DNA of 64,000 nt, taken from Aphanomyces cochlioides (lineage: Eukaryota; Oomycota; Saprolegniomycetes; Saprolegniales; Verrucalvaceae). Under the pieces are notes generated by a model that saw only the letters and a program-made list of their open reading frames with translations, ran no database searches and was not told the origin of the DNA. A program made the position numbers and the translations under genes. Below are positions 53,217 to 63,585 of the stretch, piece after piece; positions within the stretch are counted from its first letter, which is position 1; the number at the start of each line of letters is the position of its first letter. The stretch covers positions 1,984,001 to 2,048,000 of the forward strand of contig JAHQRK010000008.1 of assembly GCA_019828595.1 (NCBI GenBank), in the 5' to 3' direction.

Positions 53217-56178
53217 CTCCCAGCATGAGTGTCTGAGTGTCGGGTTGGAACATCACTTGGTTGTCGAAGGTGGGGTCCAGGGAGCCAGCCTCATGGAATT
53301 CCAGGATCGTGGTCAAGACGTATCGCGACTTCTCGTCTTCGCCGGCATACAACGTTTCCATGATATTCCAAATCAAGAGGCCGAAGCTCGTGTCAAGCAA
53401 TATGGCAGATAGCGATACGCCCGACAAACAGCGGGAGCCCAAATGAGAAGCCAGTGCAGTGACCGGGTACTTGGTAGAGGCCACGATCGCAGCATCACTG
53501 TTGTAGTACGTTGGAGCATGAATGGCCAAGAGAACTTCTGCCACAGCCAACACTTCTTCCAGGTCGCCGCGGTGGAGGGAAATCTCGTCGCCGTCAATGG
53601 TAGTATCGATGAAGTCGATGTTCTTGAATAGCTCGATGTTGCTGAAGATGGCTTGAACGTGCTCGCGGGTCATACGCACACCCCACGTCAATGAGTACAG
53701 CTGGGAGAACGGTTTGTCTCCACCCCAAGTCGCTCGAAGCCACCGATGGAGGAGGCGTTGTCTCACAAAGTACTCAAAGCATGCACGGTCTTCATCAAAA
53801 AGTCGGTGCAGTTGCAAGCCAAATTCAATCGGGGAACGCTCGAGATGGCTACACAGCATATCGACGCGGCCGTCGTTGATGAGTTGGGCAAGGTTGAACG
53901 AGCTGTTGGTCACTGCATCTTCGACTTGGGTTGAGAGATGCAATGGAACTTTGGCTGTCTTGGTGTCGAGGTCTTGTAGTTCGGCGAGAATTTCGTCAAG
54001 AGACATTTCTATGCGCTTGGGAACGCCATCTTGGATCTTGGTGCCGCCGACAAATTGACCGGACGTAGGGAGGTGGGGAGGGTCATCCGAGACGTCCAGC
54101 TTGGGTACAATCGTTGAGATCTTGTAATCGCCAAACTGAGCAACGTGTTCCTCGGGGTTGACACACACACGTTCGTCGAGGGCTTCAAACATGTTGGGCG
54201 AAATCCAAGAGCGGCCATGCTCGGGGGAATCCACTTGCTGTTGCGTCTTCTTGCGCTTGCCTCTCGACGCCTTGACGCCAGTCCACTGCGGAGGGTTGGC
54301 TTGCGCAGTTTTCCGACGTTTTGGCGCCTTGGGAGTCGAAGAAGGCGGGTTGGTTGGGCTGGGAGCTGGCTTGTTCAATCCATATTGGCGGGACGTTGCA
54401 TCAAGGTCCAAACGAACCAAGTTCTTGTCACGAAAATACCACCCTTGACCGTACACGCGGAGACAACGGCCCTTGAAAAGAATTTCTTCGACGAGACGGC
54501 CGTCGCGCTGTATGGTCGTTGGTACGGAGGTTCCTTCAAAGTAAAGGCGGTACCGAGAGCTCGCCATACCGCTTGAAGAGGAAACGTTGGGGTAGGAGCC
54601 CCACAGGAAGCGTGGCTCCAACTTGGTCATGACGTCGAAGATCAGGCGCTCTTCGTCTTGATCTTGAAGGCCTTGAGGGATGTCCATGAAAAATCCGCCG
54701 AGGACGTGCGGAACGTTCATCGTGAAGTGTTGGGACGAGCCATCTCGAGCGACTTGAATCTTAAACGCGATGCCTCGCAGCTTCGTCATCGCTTCGTGAG
54801 AGGCAACACCCCACTTGAGCATGCGGTTCGGGATGTCCTTCTCGCATCTCACAATGTCAGCAATCGCAGTGTCGAGGCCGAGGGCTTGGTTGTCGAAAAG
54901 GATCGATGCCATGGCAGCTGAAACATCGATGGTCTTCGTGTGTGCACCCGTGGGCATCTGCAACCAGCCGACGATGCCGCGCGCCGAGTGCTTCTGGATC
55001 GGGAGGGTGTCTTCAAACGTGAGGGTTCCAGCAGCACGCTTGCGAAGGAGGGGTTCGAGTTCCTCCATCGTGGGCTGGTAAGGAGCAACGTCCTTGGTCT
55101 TGATGGCCTTGGGAGACTGAGACCGCTGTTGCGCTTGGAAGGCCCATACGTCGTTGGGGGCCTGGCGGTTGTTGGGTTGGCCACGGCCAGGTGTCTGGGC
55201 TCCGCCAGATTGAGAAATGTTTTCCAAATGCGATCCGGGTGAAGCCTGAGACGATGGCTGGCGGACTGAGTGAGAGTCCGAGTCGTGCGTCAGACCAACA
55301 CTCAAGCGTGCGTCAGAGGCTTGGTCTTGTCCGGACCCTGTCCCATGGTGGACAGAGTCACACGTTTGACCTTCACTCGCGTTGGACTTCGAGAAGCTTC
55401 CATGGGTGACTTGGTCTTGAGTATTCCCATGACCAACACTGGCCACAGGGTTGTTCGCGATTGTTCCAGATCTTGCCCGATGATTCTTCGAGAAGAGACC
55501 ATCACTCATGGAGCGACTAGTCTCGATGGGATCTTGACCTGTCGCCAGAGTGGACTTGTCGCTCGGGGGATTCTTCGAGAAGGGACCTTCACTCAGGGAT
55601 GGACTGTTCTCGAATCTTCCTTGACATGTCGTCATGTTGACGTCGGTGCTTGAGCGAGTCTTCGAGAAGCCACTATCACTCGTCGAGAGAACATTCTCGA
55701 AAGGAACAGAACCCAACGGAGTCTTGCCAGGCAAGCCACCATCACTCACGATGGACGTGGTTGATGGAGATTCTTCGGGCAAGGTCGTTGACGTCATGAG
55801 CACATCTTCCGAGGTTGGAACGCCGTCTTGCCAGGCTTCGTCGCAAGTGTCAGAGGTCGTTGGATCATTCGCGGGATCGCAAGCCTTCGTCGAGCGAGTC
55901 ACAGGCAAGGGTTCAAAACGGCGCGGTTTCGAAGGGGTTGCACGTTGACGTGGAAACGGAACGCGCGTTGGAGTAGGGAGCGGATTCGTAGACGCGTCAT
56001 GATGCGAAGCGTTGGAAGCATCGTCGACGTCCTCTTCCAACGACGACGCCATGTCGGTATCGCTTGGGGATGGGTCAGCAACGACGATGACGTCCATATC
56101 GCTGGGGCTGGACGCCGAGGGAGAGAACGCGGAGGAGCAAGATGGGGCACGAGGGTTGGTCGAGCGGGTAGCAACCAT
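53179..56178 (-). CDS. Family B ORF1, 999 aa (B2)
   Basis: Starts at ATG 56178 (MVATRSTNP). It is longer than family A ORF1 because of an extended Ser/Thr-rich N-terminal region (about 1-350) with a degenerate FSK-containing repeat of roughly 30 residues occurring about four times (55380-55690). From WAFQAQQRSQS on it aligns with family A: QPTMEEL, RYRLYFEG, FKGRCLRVYGQGWYFRDK, a basic GKRKKT patch, WISPNMF and the C-terminal block ending FRG. There is no CCHC knuckle. The RNA-binding role is inferred from position. It overlaps ORF2 by 38 nt. Confidence 0.88.
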   Translation of the reverse strand: MVATRSTNPRAPSCSSAFSPSASSPSDMDVIVVADPSPSDTDMASSLEEDVDDASNASHHDASTNPLPTPTRVPFPRQRATPSKPRRFEPLPVTRSTKACDPANDPTTSDTCDEAWQDGVPTSEDVLMTSTTLPEESPSTTSIVSDGGLPGKTPLGSVPFENVLSTSDSGFSKTRSSTDVNMTTCQGRFENSPSLSEGPFSKNPPSDKSTLATGQDPIETSRSMSDGLFSKNHRARSGTIANNPVASVGHGNTQDQVTHGSFSKSNASEGQTCDSVHHGTGSGQDQASDARLSVGLTHDSDSHSVRQPSSQASPGSHLENISQSGGAQTPGRGQPNNRQAPNDVWAFQAQQRSQSPKAIKTKDVAPYQPTMEELEPLLRKRAAGTLTFEDTLPIQKHSARGIVGWLQMPTGAHTKTIDVSAAMASILFDNQALGLDTAIADIVRCEKDIPNRMLKWGVASHEAMTKLRGIAFKIQVARDGSSQHFTMNVPHVLGGFFMDIPQGLQDQDEERLIFDVMTKLEPRFLWGSYPNVSSSSGMASSRYRLYFEGTSVPTTIQRDGRLVEEILFKGRCLRVYGQGWYFRDKNLVRLDLDATSRQYGLNKPAPSPTNPPSSTPKAPKRRKTAQANPPQWTGVKASRGKRKKTQQQVDSPEHGRSWISPNMFEALDERVCVNPEEHVAQFGDYKISTIVPKLDVSDDPPHLPTSGQFVGGTKIQDGVPKRIEMSLDEILAELQDLDTKTAKVPLHLSTQVEDAVTNSSFNLAQLINDGRVDMLCSHLERSPIEFGLQLHRLFDEDRACFEYFVRQRLLHRWLRATWGGDKPFSQLYSLTWGVRMTREHVQAIFSNIELFKNIDFIDTTIDGDEISLHRGDLEEVLAVAEVLLAIHAPTYYNSDAAIVASTKYPVTALASHLGSRCLSGVSLSAILLDTSFGLLIWNIMETLYAGEDEKSRYVLTTILEFHEAGSLDPTFDNQVMFQPDTQTLMLGDVANATSVAFRG

Positions 56179-56195
56179 ATTGTCAGATAGCGTAG

Positions 56196-56230
56196 AGTGG
56201 TACTGCGGGGTAGCTGGCAAATTGGAAACT
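56196..56230 (-). promoter_or_regulatory. Conserved 35-nt 5' terminus of the LINE (B2)
   Basis: Identical to the family A terminus although the adjoining 5' UTR and ORF1 N-terminus differ. Confidence 0.58.
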
Positions 56231-56231
56231 G

Positions 56232-56245
56232 GCTCCTATGGCTCA
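56232..56245 (+). repeat. 14-nt tRNA-Met stub between B2 and B3
   Basis: GCTCCTATGGCTCA. Confidence 0.92.
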
Positions 56246-56402
56246 CTGCAATGGGGAGGTATATTAATAGACTTTCAATATCTACTAATACTAATATTGC
56301 CTACTAACGGCTCATCCCACTTCCAAATGCTTCAGCAGATTTTCTACTTTGGGCTTTGGAGTACAGCGATTTTTGACTTGTTGAATAAATACTTGGGGCT
56401 TG
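56246..56402 (-). promoter_or_regulatory. Family B 3' UTR with two hairpins, probable RT recognition element
   Basis: Hairpin 1 pairs TATTAATAGA (56262-56271) with TCTACTAATA (56281-56290), 10 bp including one G-U in the transcript, with a 9-nt loop. Hairpin 2 pairs GCC (56299-56301) with GGC (56309-56311). The transcript ends CUCCCCAUUGCAG. The arrangement matches family A with different stem bases. The same segment starts at 31497, 48905 and 63586. Confidence 0.68.
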
Positions 56403-59400
56403 TTAATTTGGGGCTGAAGGTTGGAGCGCGAGCAAAGTCGGGTACTTGGCTACCAGTGGGCGATAGACAGGTTGTCTATGCAAAGTATTGATTGCTGAAA
56501 TTGCTTCCACTCGTTGAGGGCTGTCAACTTCTTGGAGGCGAAGCCATCTGCGGATCGATGCATGCCATCGGATGAAGCTGACTTCTTGCCAAATTTCTGG
56601 CGGAGGCGGCTTCTTCGATTCGAACTTGGCGGCGTTGTGCGTTGTCCAAATATAGTGAAGGTTGGAAGCACACAGAAGAGCCCAGAGCACAAACAGTATG
56701 TCTTGAAGCTGGCTACCGCGTTCGTTGACTTGAAAGCGGTCGATGTTGGTGATGGCAGTCCAATCGAAATTGACACCGAAGCATCGCCAAGCGGTCGCGT
56801 GAAAACGCCAAAGGGGATACACGCGAGAGCAGGTGTGGAAGGCGTGGTGTTGGTTCTCCGGTGCGTCGCAATTGGTATAGACACAGCAAATTACGTCTGG
56901 CTGCTGAGGTTGCAAGTAGAACAAGCGCGAGTTGACAGGCAGCATGTTGAACAACAGTCGAAACCAAACGTCGCCATGGAGGGGAGGCGGCCAACGGCAT
57001 GTTTTGCGGATGAGTCGCACGTAGGTCGCAATATCTTGTTGCTCGACGCGGGACGATGTCGCCACTGGGTGCGGTTTTCCATCCGAAGGGGCGTGATGCG
57101 CCAAACGTGATACGAGTCGCTTGGGCCAACGCTCGAAGGATAGCAATTGATCTTTGAAAAGTGCCTTGAAAGGGTGACTTGTTGTATCGATATCGGTCAA
57201 AGCAGTTCCAGTTCGAACGCCAGACGTGCGGAGGACTTGGTCGAATATCTTGGTGAGGTGGCTATAAACTTGACCAGCACGTTCGGGTGCTGCAAATCCC
57301 ATCGCGCCGTTCGCTTGTAACGTCACTTGTGCCGCACGGTTGTTGGATGACAGTCGATCAATAAACGCAGCTCTTGTAGGCCATGTCCCTTGCCGTGTCA
57401 AGAAGTCTTTGAGGCAGTGGAAACCGTTTTGAGACGCATGTCTACACCATCGACGACACAGAGCAGTCTTCACGACATTTGATGTAGCACCCGCAGGACC
57501 AACTTGCAGAGCGGGGTAGGATGTCAGCCACACGGGGAGGTTCAAAAGTTCTTCGAGGCTTGGTGGCGAAGCGGTTCGCTTGGCCATAGGTGTGGCGGCC
57601 CATTGATGCCAAATGTCGTGCCAAAGAGGATGCAGCTCCCACAAAAACAACCACTTGGAGCTGTGGTTGGGGAAGTACGTGAGAAAGTCGAACGGGTGGG
57701 TGTCGCGATACAGCTTGTTCATGACACGGGAAAATTGTCTCTTGACAAGCAACTTCCATGGGGCAAATGTGTTGGGTGAATTGGGCTGCATCAAGAGTTG
57801 GAGCCGCAGCAGTCGCTGAGTCCGAAGCTTCGAAGCCACATGCGGAATACCGAGGCCGAGTTTTTGATCGAACTGCCACTTGCGGCAAATAGTTGAGCGA
57901 TGATGGTCGGTGATTTGCGTCTTCCGACCAAGGATGTACTTGTTGACCATTCTTTGCCAAACGGCAACCATCGTTGGAGGCACATACACTGCAGCCGTGA
58001 CATGCCATAACAACGACAACAACATGGTCGATACGATGAGTTTGCGGCCTTGGATGGTTCGCGCACGACTTCCCCACGTTTGAAACGCAGCCAGAAACTT
58101 GTCGTTCAGTTGCTGGACTTGAAAATCGCGCGGCAGTCGGTGGCCAAAGAGAATACCAAGGTATTTCACTGGCTTCTCGCTCGGCAAGACGTTCAAGAGG
58201 CCACCATCGTCGATGTCTTCGATATCGAGATTGTTGTTGAGCGCCAAAGTCATGCACTTGGCAACGTTGAGACGAGCTCCAGACACAGAGCAAAAGTCTT
58301 CGACAATTGCCATTTGCTCGACCGCCGCTTGGAGGGATGACGAGAGTAGAGTCGTGTCGTCGGCAAAGTAGATGCTCGTCAGTGAGTCTCCATTTGGAAG
58401 GGGAATACCAAAATCAGGAGATCCGCGTAGCATTTCGCCGAGTGGCTCGAGGTAAAGTACGAAGAGCATGCACGATAGGGGGCAACCTTGCTTGACTCCG
58501 CGGGTAGGCCGTATGGTAGGGCCAAGACCGTCGTTGAAAATGATCTGGACCAGAGGCGTATTGTAAAGCAACTGAACCCAAGACACAAATGTGGGACCGA
58601 TGTTCATCTCCTTGAGTACGTCGAAGAGAAAGCCTTGGTCAACCATATCGTATGCCTTGGAAAAGTCGAGAAACGTCGCGTAGTAGTCGTGGTCTTCATT
58701 GGTACAGAAAGTCTGCAATGCTTGTACCAGCATCACGTGGTCGTGCAAGCGACGGCCAGGGACAAAACCAGCTTGGCTTGGGTGAGCGAGGTATGGGGCA
58801 ACTTGTGCAAGACGGTAGGCCAGCGCCCGCGATAGAATCTTGACTTCAACCGACATGAGAGTAATCGGCCGATAGTTGCCAGGGTCGCCTCTGTCTCCAG
58901 CCTTGAACAAGAGCGCCACTGCACTTCGGCGTTGTTGGAGCAGGAGGTGACCGTGATGGGTGAGTTGGTAGTTGAACACCTTGAGCAGGATTTGGGCGAA
59001 TACGTCCGGGGAGACTTGAAAGAAAGCTGCAGGCCAGCCGTCTGAACCAGGAGACTTGTTCGGGTTCATAGACTTGAGCGCGCCGCACAGGTCTTCCGCC
59101 GTGAGAGGACTTTCCAGAGCGTCGCGCTGTTCTTGAGTGAGACGTCGAGTAATGGCTCGAATGATAGCTCGGCGACGGGCCCGATTCAACGGTGGTTGGT
59201 CTCTTGGAGTGACCATGATGTTTTTCCAATGAGACGTAAAACCAGCCTTGACTTCAGACGGGTCAGTCGACGTTACACCGTTGATTGTCACGGACGAGAG
59301 CGGCACTTTGATCCCCTTGGGTCGACGAAAAAAGTGACTGGTACCTCGCTCGTTGACGTTGGCGTGAAAGTCGAATTGCTGATCCAGGTTGAACTGTCGG

Positions 59401-60557
59401 TACTCGCTGCGGGCAGTGTCAAGGGCTTGACGGGCGGTATTAACAATGGATGTCTCAACGAGTCCCATGTCGAATGCTCGGCGGGAAGTAAGCCACTTCA
59501 TCTTGAGGCTGTTGAGTGTGTACTTCATCGAGTCAATGTACTGGCGATGACTGACTTGGAGACGCTTCTTCATTCTCTTCAACCAGCCGTACCACTTTGC
59601 GCCAAAGTTTTGAGTGTCGTCTGCGCGCATCTCGTCCAAAAGTTGATTGGCTTCGGCCTTGATCGCTGCGACTACTTGAGGGTTCTTTAAGAGCTCACGG
59701 GGGAGGCGCCAGTAACTTCGGTCGGGAGCTCGCTGCTCGCAGGAGAGGACCACTTTGTGTTCCATGTGGTCGCCTGCAAAGCTGCTTGGGGAATAGCTTG
59801 AACGTGCGTACGTTTGAGCGACGATATCTTGGTCCACAAACAGGTAGTCGAGGCGGTTGCTTCGACCAGGGCCGCTGTAAACGCGCTCGTTGGGGTGGTG
59901 CATCCTCCACGCATCGATAACACCAAGTGCTGAAAGCCAGGCAATGCATTCCGCCTTACCAGCGTTGTGGTCTTGGCGAGGTCGAGTCGCGTCCAGATGC
60001 TCTTCCAGGGGTAAGTTGAAATCGCCTCCGACAAAGTGAATGCTGTCGTCTTCAAAGTCGCGAGGCAGATCGTCGAAAAACGGTGCTCGAGAGTGAGCGA
60101 TAACCGGGGCATAGACGTTGTGAAAGTACACAGGAACGCCGTCCCACTGAGTTCGAACAACCATGTATCTTCCAGGTCGGTCATGGGTGGTCAAGTGTTG
60201 CAGGTCGAGGAATCCAGGCATGGATCCATGGAAATACGATGCCACACCGCAGCGCCGATTGTTGAGTGAGTCGACGCGATCAGTGCGGAGATCGTTGGTG
60301 AAGAGCTTGTATTTGCCAACGCCTACTTCGTTGTTGAGGTGGAGTTGGAAGGTTTCGAGATGTTTGATGTTATTGATTTTGGTTTCTTGAAAGAAAACGG
60401 CTTGGGTCGGAATTTGGAGTCGCCGCGCCACAAGATGTCCGTTGTCTTTCAGCCCATTGAGGTTGGCAGTGGTCAGTTCGAGTATGGGGAACTTGGTGAA
60501 GAGACCGGCCGCGACCACCTTAGCCACGGAACGCGACAGACGTTGCGTTCGCAACAT
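56403..60557 (-). CDS. Family B ORF2: LINE endonuclease / reverse transcriptase, 1384 aa (B3)
   Basis: Intact. Starts at a true ATG (60557), 38 nt inside the ORF1 end, in the +1 frame. Endonuclease motifs: ANLNG (N32, N34), QETK (E58), NVYAPV, GGDFN (D179), RLDY (D237), GDH (D263, H264). RT motifs: SPGSDGWP, FLDFSKAYD, GVKQGCPLS and FADD (about 732-735). The C-terminal zinc motif is CCVYTNC...HHAFHTC. It is about ten residues longer at the N-terminus than family A, where the ATG is missing. It makes the same cut as family A ORF2 despite clear sequence divergence. ORF1 of the same copy is broken. Confidence 0.94.
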   Translation of the reverse strand: MLRTQRLSRSVAKVVAAGLFTKFPILELTTANLNGLKDNGHLVARRLQIPTQAVFFQETKINNIKHLETFQLHLNNEVGVGKYKLFTNDLRTDRVDSLNNRRCGVASYFHGSMPGFLDLQHLTTHDRPGRYMVVRTQWDGVPVYFHNVYAPVIAHSRAPFFDDLPRDFEDDSIHFVGGDFNLPLEEHLDATRPRQDHNAGKAECIAWLSALGVIDAWRMHHPNERVYSGPGRSNRLDYLFVDQDIVAQTYARSSYSPSSFAGDHMEHKVVLSCEQRAPDRSYWRLPRELLKNPQVVAAIKAEANQLLDEMRADDTQNFGAKWYGWLKRMKKRLQVSHRQYIDSMKYTLNSLKMKWLTSRRAFDMGLVETSIVNTARQALDTARSEYRQFNLDQQFDFHANVNERGTSHFFRRPKGIKVPLSSVTINGVTSTDPSEVKAGFTSHWKNIMVTPRDQPPLNRARRRAIIRAITRRLTQEQRDALESPLTAEDLCGALKSMNPNKSPGSDGWPAAFFQVSPDVFAQILLKVFNYQLTHHGHLLLQQRRSAVALLFKAGDRGDPGNYRPITLMSVEVKILSRALAYRLAQVAPYLAHPSQAGFVPGRRLHDHVMLVQALQTFCTNEDHDYYATFLDFSKAYDMVDQGFLFDVLKEMNIGPTFVSWVQLLYNTPLVQIIFNDGLGPTIRPTRGVKQGCPLSCMLFVLYLEPLGEMLRGSPDFGIPLPNGDSLTSIYFADDTTLLSSSLQAAVEQMAIVEDFCSVSGARLNVAKCMTLALNNNLDIEDIDDGGLLNVLPSEKPVKYLGILFGHRLPRDFQVQQLNDKFLAAFQTWGSRARTIQGRKLIVSTMLLSLLWHVTAAVYVPPTMVAVWQRMVNKYILGRKTQITDHHRSTICRKWQFDQKLGLGIPHVASKLRTQRLLRLQLLMQPNSPNTFAPWKLLVKRQFSRVMNKLYRDTHPFDFLTYFPNHSSKWLFLWELHPLWHDIWHQWAATPMAKRTASPPSLEELLNLPVWLTSYPALQVGPAGATSNVVKTALCRRWCRHASQNGFHCLKDFLTRQGTWPTRAAFIDRLSSNNRAAQVTLQANGAMGFAAPERAGQVYSHLTKIFDQVLRTSGVRTGTALTDIDTTSHPFKALFKDQLLSFERWPKRLVSRLAHHAPSDGKPHPVATSSRVEQQDIATYVRLIRKTCRWPPPLHGDVWFRLLFNMLPVNSRLFYLQPQQPDVICCVYTNCDAPENQHHAFHTCSRVYPLWRFHATAWRCFGVNFDWTAITNIDRFQVNERGSQLQDILFVLWALLCASNLHYIWTTHNAAKFESKKPPPPEIWQEVSFIRWHASIRRWLRLQEVDSPQRVEAISAINTLHRQPVYRPLVAKYPTLLALQPSAPN

Positions 60558-63518
60558 CTCCCAGCATGAGTGTCTGAGTGTCGGGTTGGAACATCACTTG
60601 GTTGTCGAAGGTGGGGTCCAGGGAGCCAGCCTCATGGAATTCCAGGATCGTGGTCAAGACGTATCGCGACTTCTCGTCTTCGCCGGCATACAACGTTTCC
60701 ATGATATTCCAAATCAAGAGGCCGAAGCTCGTGTCAAGCAATATGGCAGATAGCGATACGCCCGACAAACAGCGGGAGCCCAAATGAGAAGCCAGTGCAG
60801 TGACCGGGTACTTGGTAGAGGCCACGATCGCAGCATCACTGTTGTAGTACGTTGGAGCATGAATGGCCAAGAGAACTTCTGCCACAGCCAACACTTCTTC
60901 CAGGTCGCCGCGGTGGAGGGAAATCTCGTCGCCGTCAATGGTAGTATCGATGAAGTCGATGTTCTTGAATAGCTCGATGTTGCTGAAGATGGCTTGAACG
61001 TGCTCGCGGGTCATACGCACACCCCACGTCAATGAGTACAGCTGGGAGAACGGTTTGTCTCCACCCAAGTCGCTCGAAGCCACCGATGGAGGAGGCGTTG
61101 TCTCACAAAGTACTCAAAGCATGCACGGTCTTCATCAAAAAGTCGGTGCAGTTGCAAGCCAAATTCAATCGGGGAACGCTCGAGATGGCTACACAGCATG
61201 TCGACGCGGCCGTCGTTGATGAGTTGGGCAAGGTTGAACGAGCTGTTGGTCACTGCATCTTCGACTTGGGTTGAGAGATGCAATGGAACTTTGGCTGTCT
61301 TGGTGTCGAGGTCTTGTAGTTCGGCGAGAATTTCGTCAAGAGACATTTCTATGCGCTTGGGAACGCCATCTTGGATCTTGGTGCCGCCGACAAATTGACC
61401 GGACGTAGGGAGGTGGGGAGGGTCATCCGAGACGTCCAGCTTGGGTACAATCGTTGAGATCTTGTAATCGCCAAACTGAGCAACGTGTTCCTCGGGGTTG
61501 ACACACACACGTTCGTCGAGGGCTTCAAACATGTTGGGCGAAATCCAAGAGCGGCCATGCTCGGGGGAATCCACTTGCTGTTGCGTCTTCTTGCGCTTGC
61601 CTCTCGACGCCTTGACGCCAGTCCACTGCGGAGGGTTGGCTTGCGCAGTTTTCCGACGTTTTGGCGCCTTGGGAGTCGAAGAAGGCGGGTTGGTTGGGCT
61701 GGGAGCTGGCTTGTTCAATCCATATTGGCGGGACGTTGCATCAAGGTCCAAACGAACCAAGTTCTTGTCACGAAAATACCACCCTTGACCGTACACGCGG
61801 AGACAACGGCCCTTGAAAAGAATTTCTTCGACGAGACGGCCGTCGCGCTGTATGGTCGTTGGTACGGAGGTTCCTTCAAAGTAAAGGCGGTACCGAGAGC
61901 TCGCCATACCGCTTGAAGAGGAAACGTTGGGGTAGGAGCCCCACAGGAAGCGTGGCTCCAACTTGGTCATGACGTCGAAGATCAGGCGCTCTTCGTCTTG
62001 ATCTTGAAGGCCTTGAGGGATGTCCATGAAAAATCCGCCGAGGACGTGCGGAACGTTCATCGTGAAGTGTTGGGACGAGCCATCTCGAGCGACTTGAATC
62101 TTAAACGCGATGCCTCGCAGCTTCGTCATCGCTTCGTGAGAGGCAACACCCCACTTGAGCATGCGGTTCGGGATGTCCTTCTCGCATCTCACAATGTCAG
62201 CAATCGCAGTGTCGAGGCCGAGGGCTTGGTTGTCGAAAAGGATCGATGCCATGGCAGCTGAAACATCGATGGTCTTCGTGTGTGCACCCGTGGGCATCTG
62301 CAACCAGCCGACGATGCCGCGCGCCGAGTGCTTCTGGATCGGGAGGGTGTCTTCAAACGTGAGGGTTCCAGCAGCACGCTTGCGAAGGAGGGGTTCGAGT
62401 TCCTCCATCGTGGGCTGGTAAGGAGCAACGTCCTTGGTCTTGATGGCCTTGGCAGACTGAGACCGCTGTTGCGCTTGGAAGGCCCATACGTCGTTGGGGG
62501 CCTGGCGGTTGTTGGGTTGGCCACGGCCAGGTGTCTGGGCTCCGCCAGATTGAGAAATGTTTTCCAAATGCGATCCGGGTGAAGCCTGAGACGACGGCTG
62601 GCGGACTGAGTGAGAGTCCGAGTCGTGCGTCAGACCAACACTCAAGCGTGCGTCAGAGGCTTGGTCTTGTCCGGACCCTGTCCCATGGTGGACAGAGTCA
62701 CACGTTTGACCTTCACTCGCGTTGGACTTCGAGAAGCTTCCATGGGTGACTTGGTCTTGAGTATTCCCATGACCAACACTGGCCACAGGGTTGTTCGCGA
62801 TTGTTCCAGATCTTGCCCGATGATTCTTCGAGAAGAGACCATCACTCATGGAGCGACTAGTCTCGATGGGATCTTGACCTGTCGCCAGAGTGGACTTGTC
62901 GCTCGGGGGATTCTTCGAGAAGGGACCTTCACTCAGGGATGGACTGTTCTCGAATCTTCCTTGACATGTCGTCATGTTGACGTCGGTGCTTGAGCGAGTC
63001 TTCGAGAAGCCACTATCACTCGTCGAGAGAACATTCTCGAAAGGAACAGAACCCAACGGAGTCTTGCCAGGCAAGCCACCATCACTCACGATGGACGTGG
63101 TTGATGGAGATTCTTCGGGCAAGGTCGTTGACGTCATGAGCACATCTTCCGAGGTTGGAACGCCGTCTTGCCAGGCTTCGTCGCAAGTGTCAGAGGTCGT
63201 TGGATCATTCGCGGGATCGCAAGCCTTCGTCGAGCGAGTCACAGGCAAGGGTTCAAAACGGCGCGGTTTCGAAGGGGTTGCACGTTGACGTGGAAACGGA
63301 ACGCGCGTTGGAGTAGGGAGCGGATTCGTAGACGCGTCATGATGCGAAGCGTTGGAAGCATCGTCGACGTCCTCTTCCAACGACGACGCCATGTCGGTAT
63401 CGCTTGGGGATGGGTCAGCAACGACGATGACGTCCATATCGCTGGGGCTGGACGCCGAGGGAGAGAACGCGGAGGAGCAAGATGGGGCACGAGGGTTGGT
63501 CGAGCGGGTAGCAACCAT
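60520..63518 (-). pseudogene. Family B ORF1 with one-base deletion (B3)
   Basis: It matches B2 ORF1 except for a C run at 61064-61066 (three C instead of four in B2), which shifts the frame near codon 818 and ends the protein soon after. The remaining 187-codon frame continues to the normal end. Confidence 0.92.
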
Positions 63519-63535
63519 ATTGTCAGATAGCGTAG

Positions 63536-63570
63536 AGTGGTACTGCGGGGTAGCTGGCAAATTGGAAACT
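63536..63570 (-). promoter_or_regulatory. Conserved 35-nt 5' terminus of the LINE (B3)
   Basis: Identical to all other full-length termini. Confidence 0.58.
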
Positions 63571-63571
63571 G

Positions 63572-63585
63572 GCTCCTATGGCTCA
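63572..63585 (+). repeat. 14-nt tRNA-Met stub between B3 and B4
   Basis: GCTCCTATGGCTCA. Confidence 0.92.

Larger units (their letters stand above)
48905..56231 (-). mobile_element. Full-length family B LINE, copy B2 (7327 bp), ORF2 nonsense
   Basis: In transcript order: 53-nt 5' UTR, ORF1 (56178-53179), ORF2 (53216-49062) and a 157-nt 3' UTR, with no ORF3. The 5' terminus ends at 56230, followed by one extra g. A single nonsense change in ORF2 is the only clear lesion. Confidence 0.95.
56246..63571 (-). mobile_element. Full-length family B LINE, copy B3 (7326 bp), ORF1 frameshift
   Basis: Nearly identical to B2, with only a handful of substitutions noticed over 7.3 kb. ORF2 is intact, but ORF1 lost one C. 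The 5' terminus ends at 63570 with one extra g. Confidence 0.95.
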
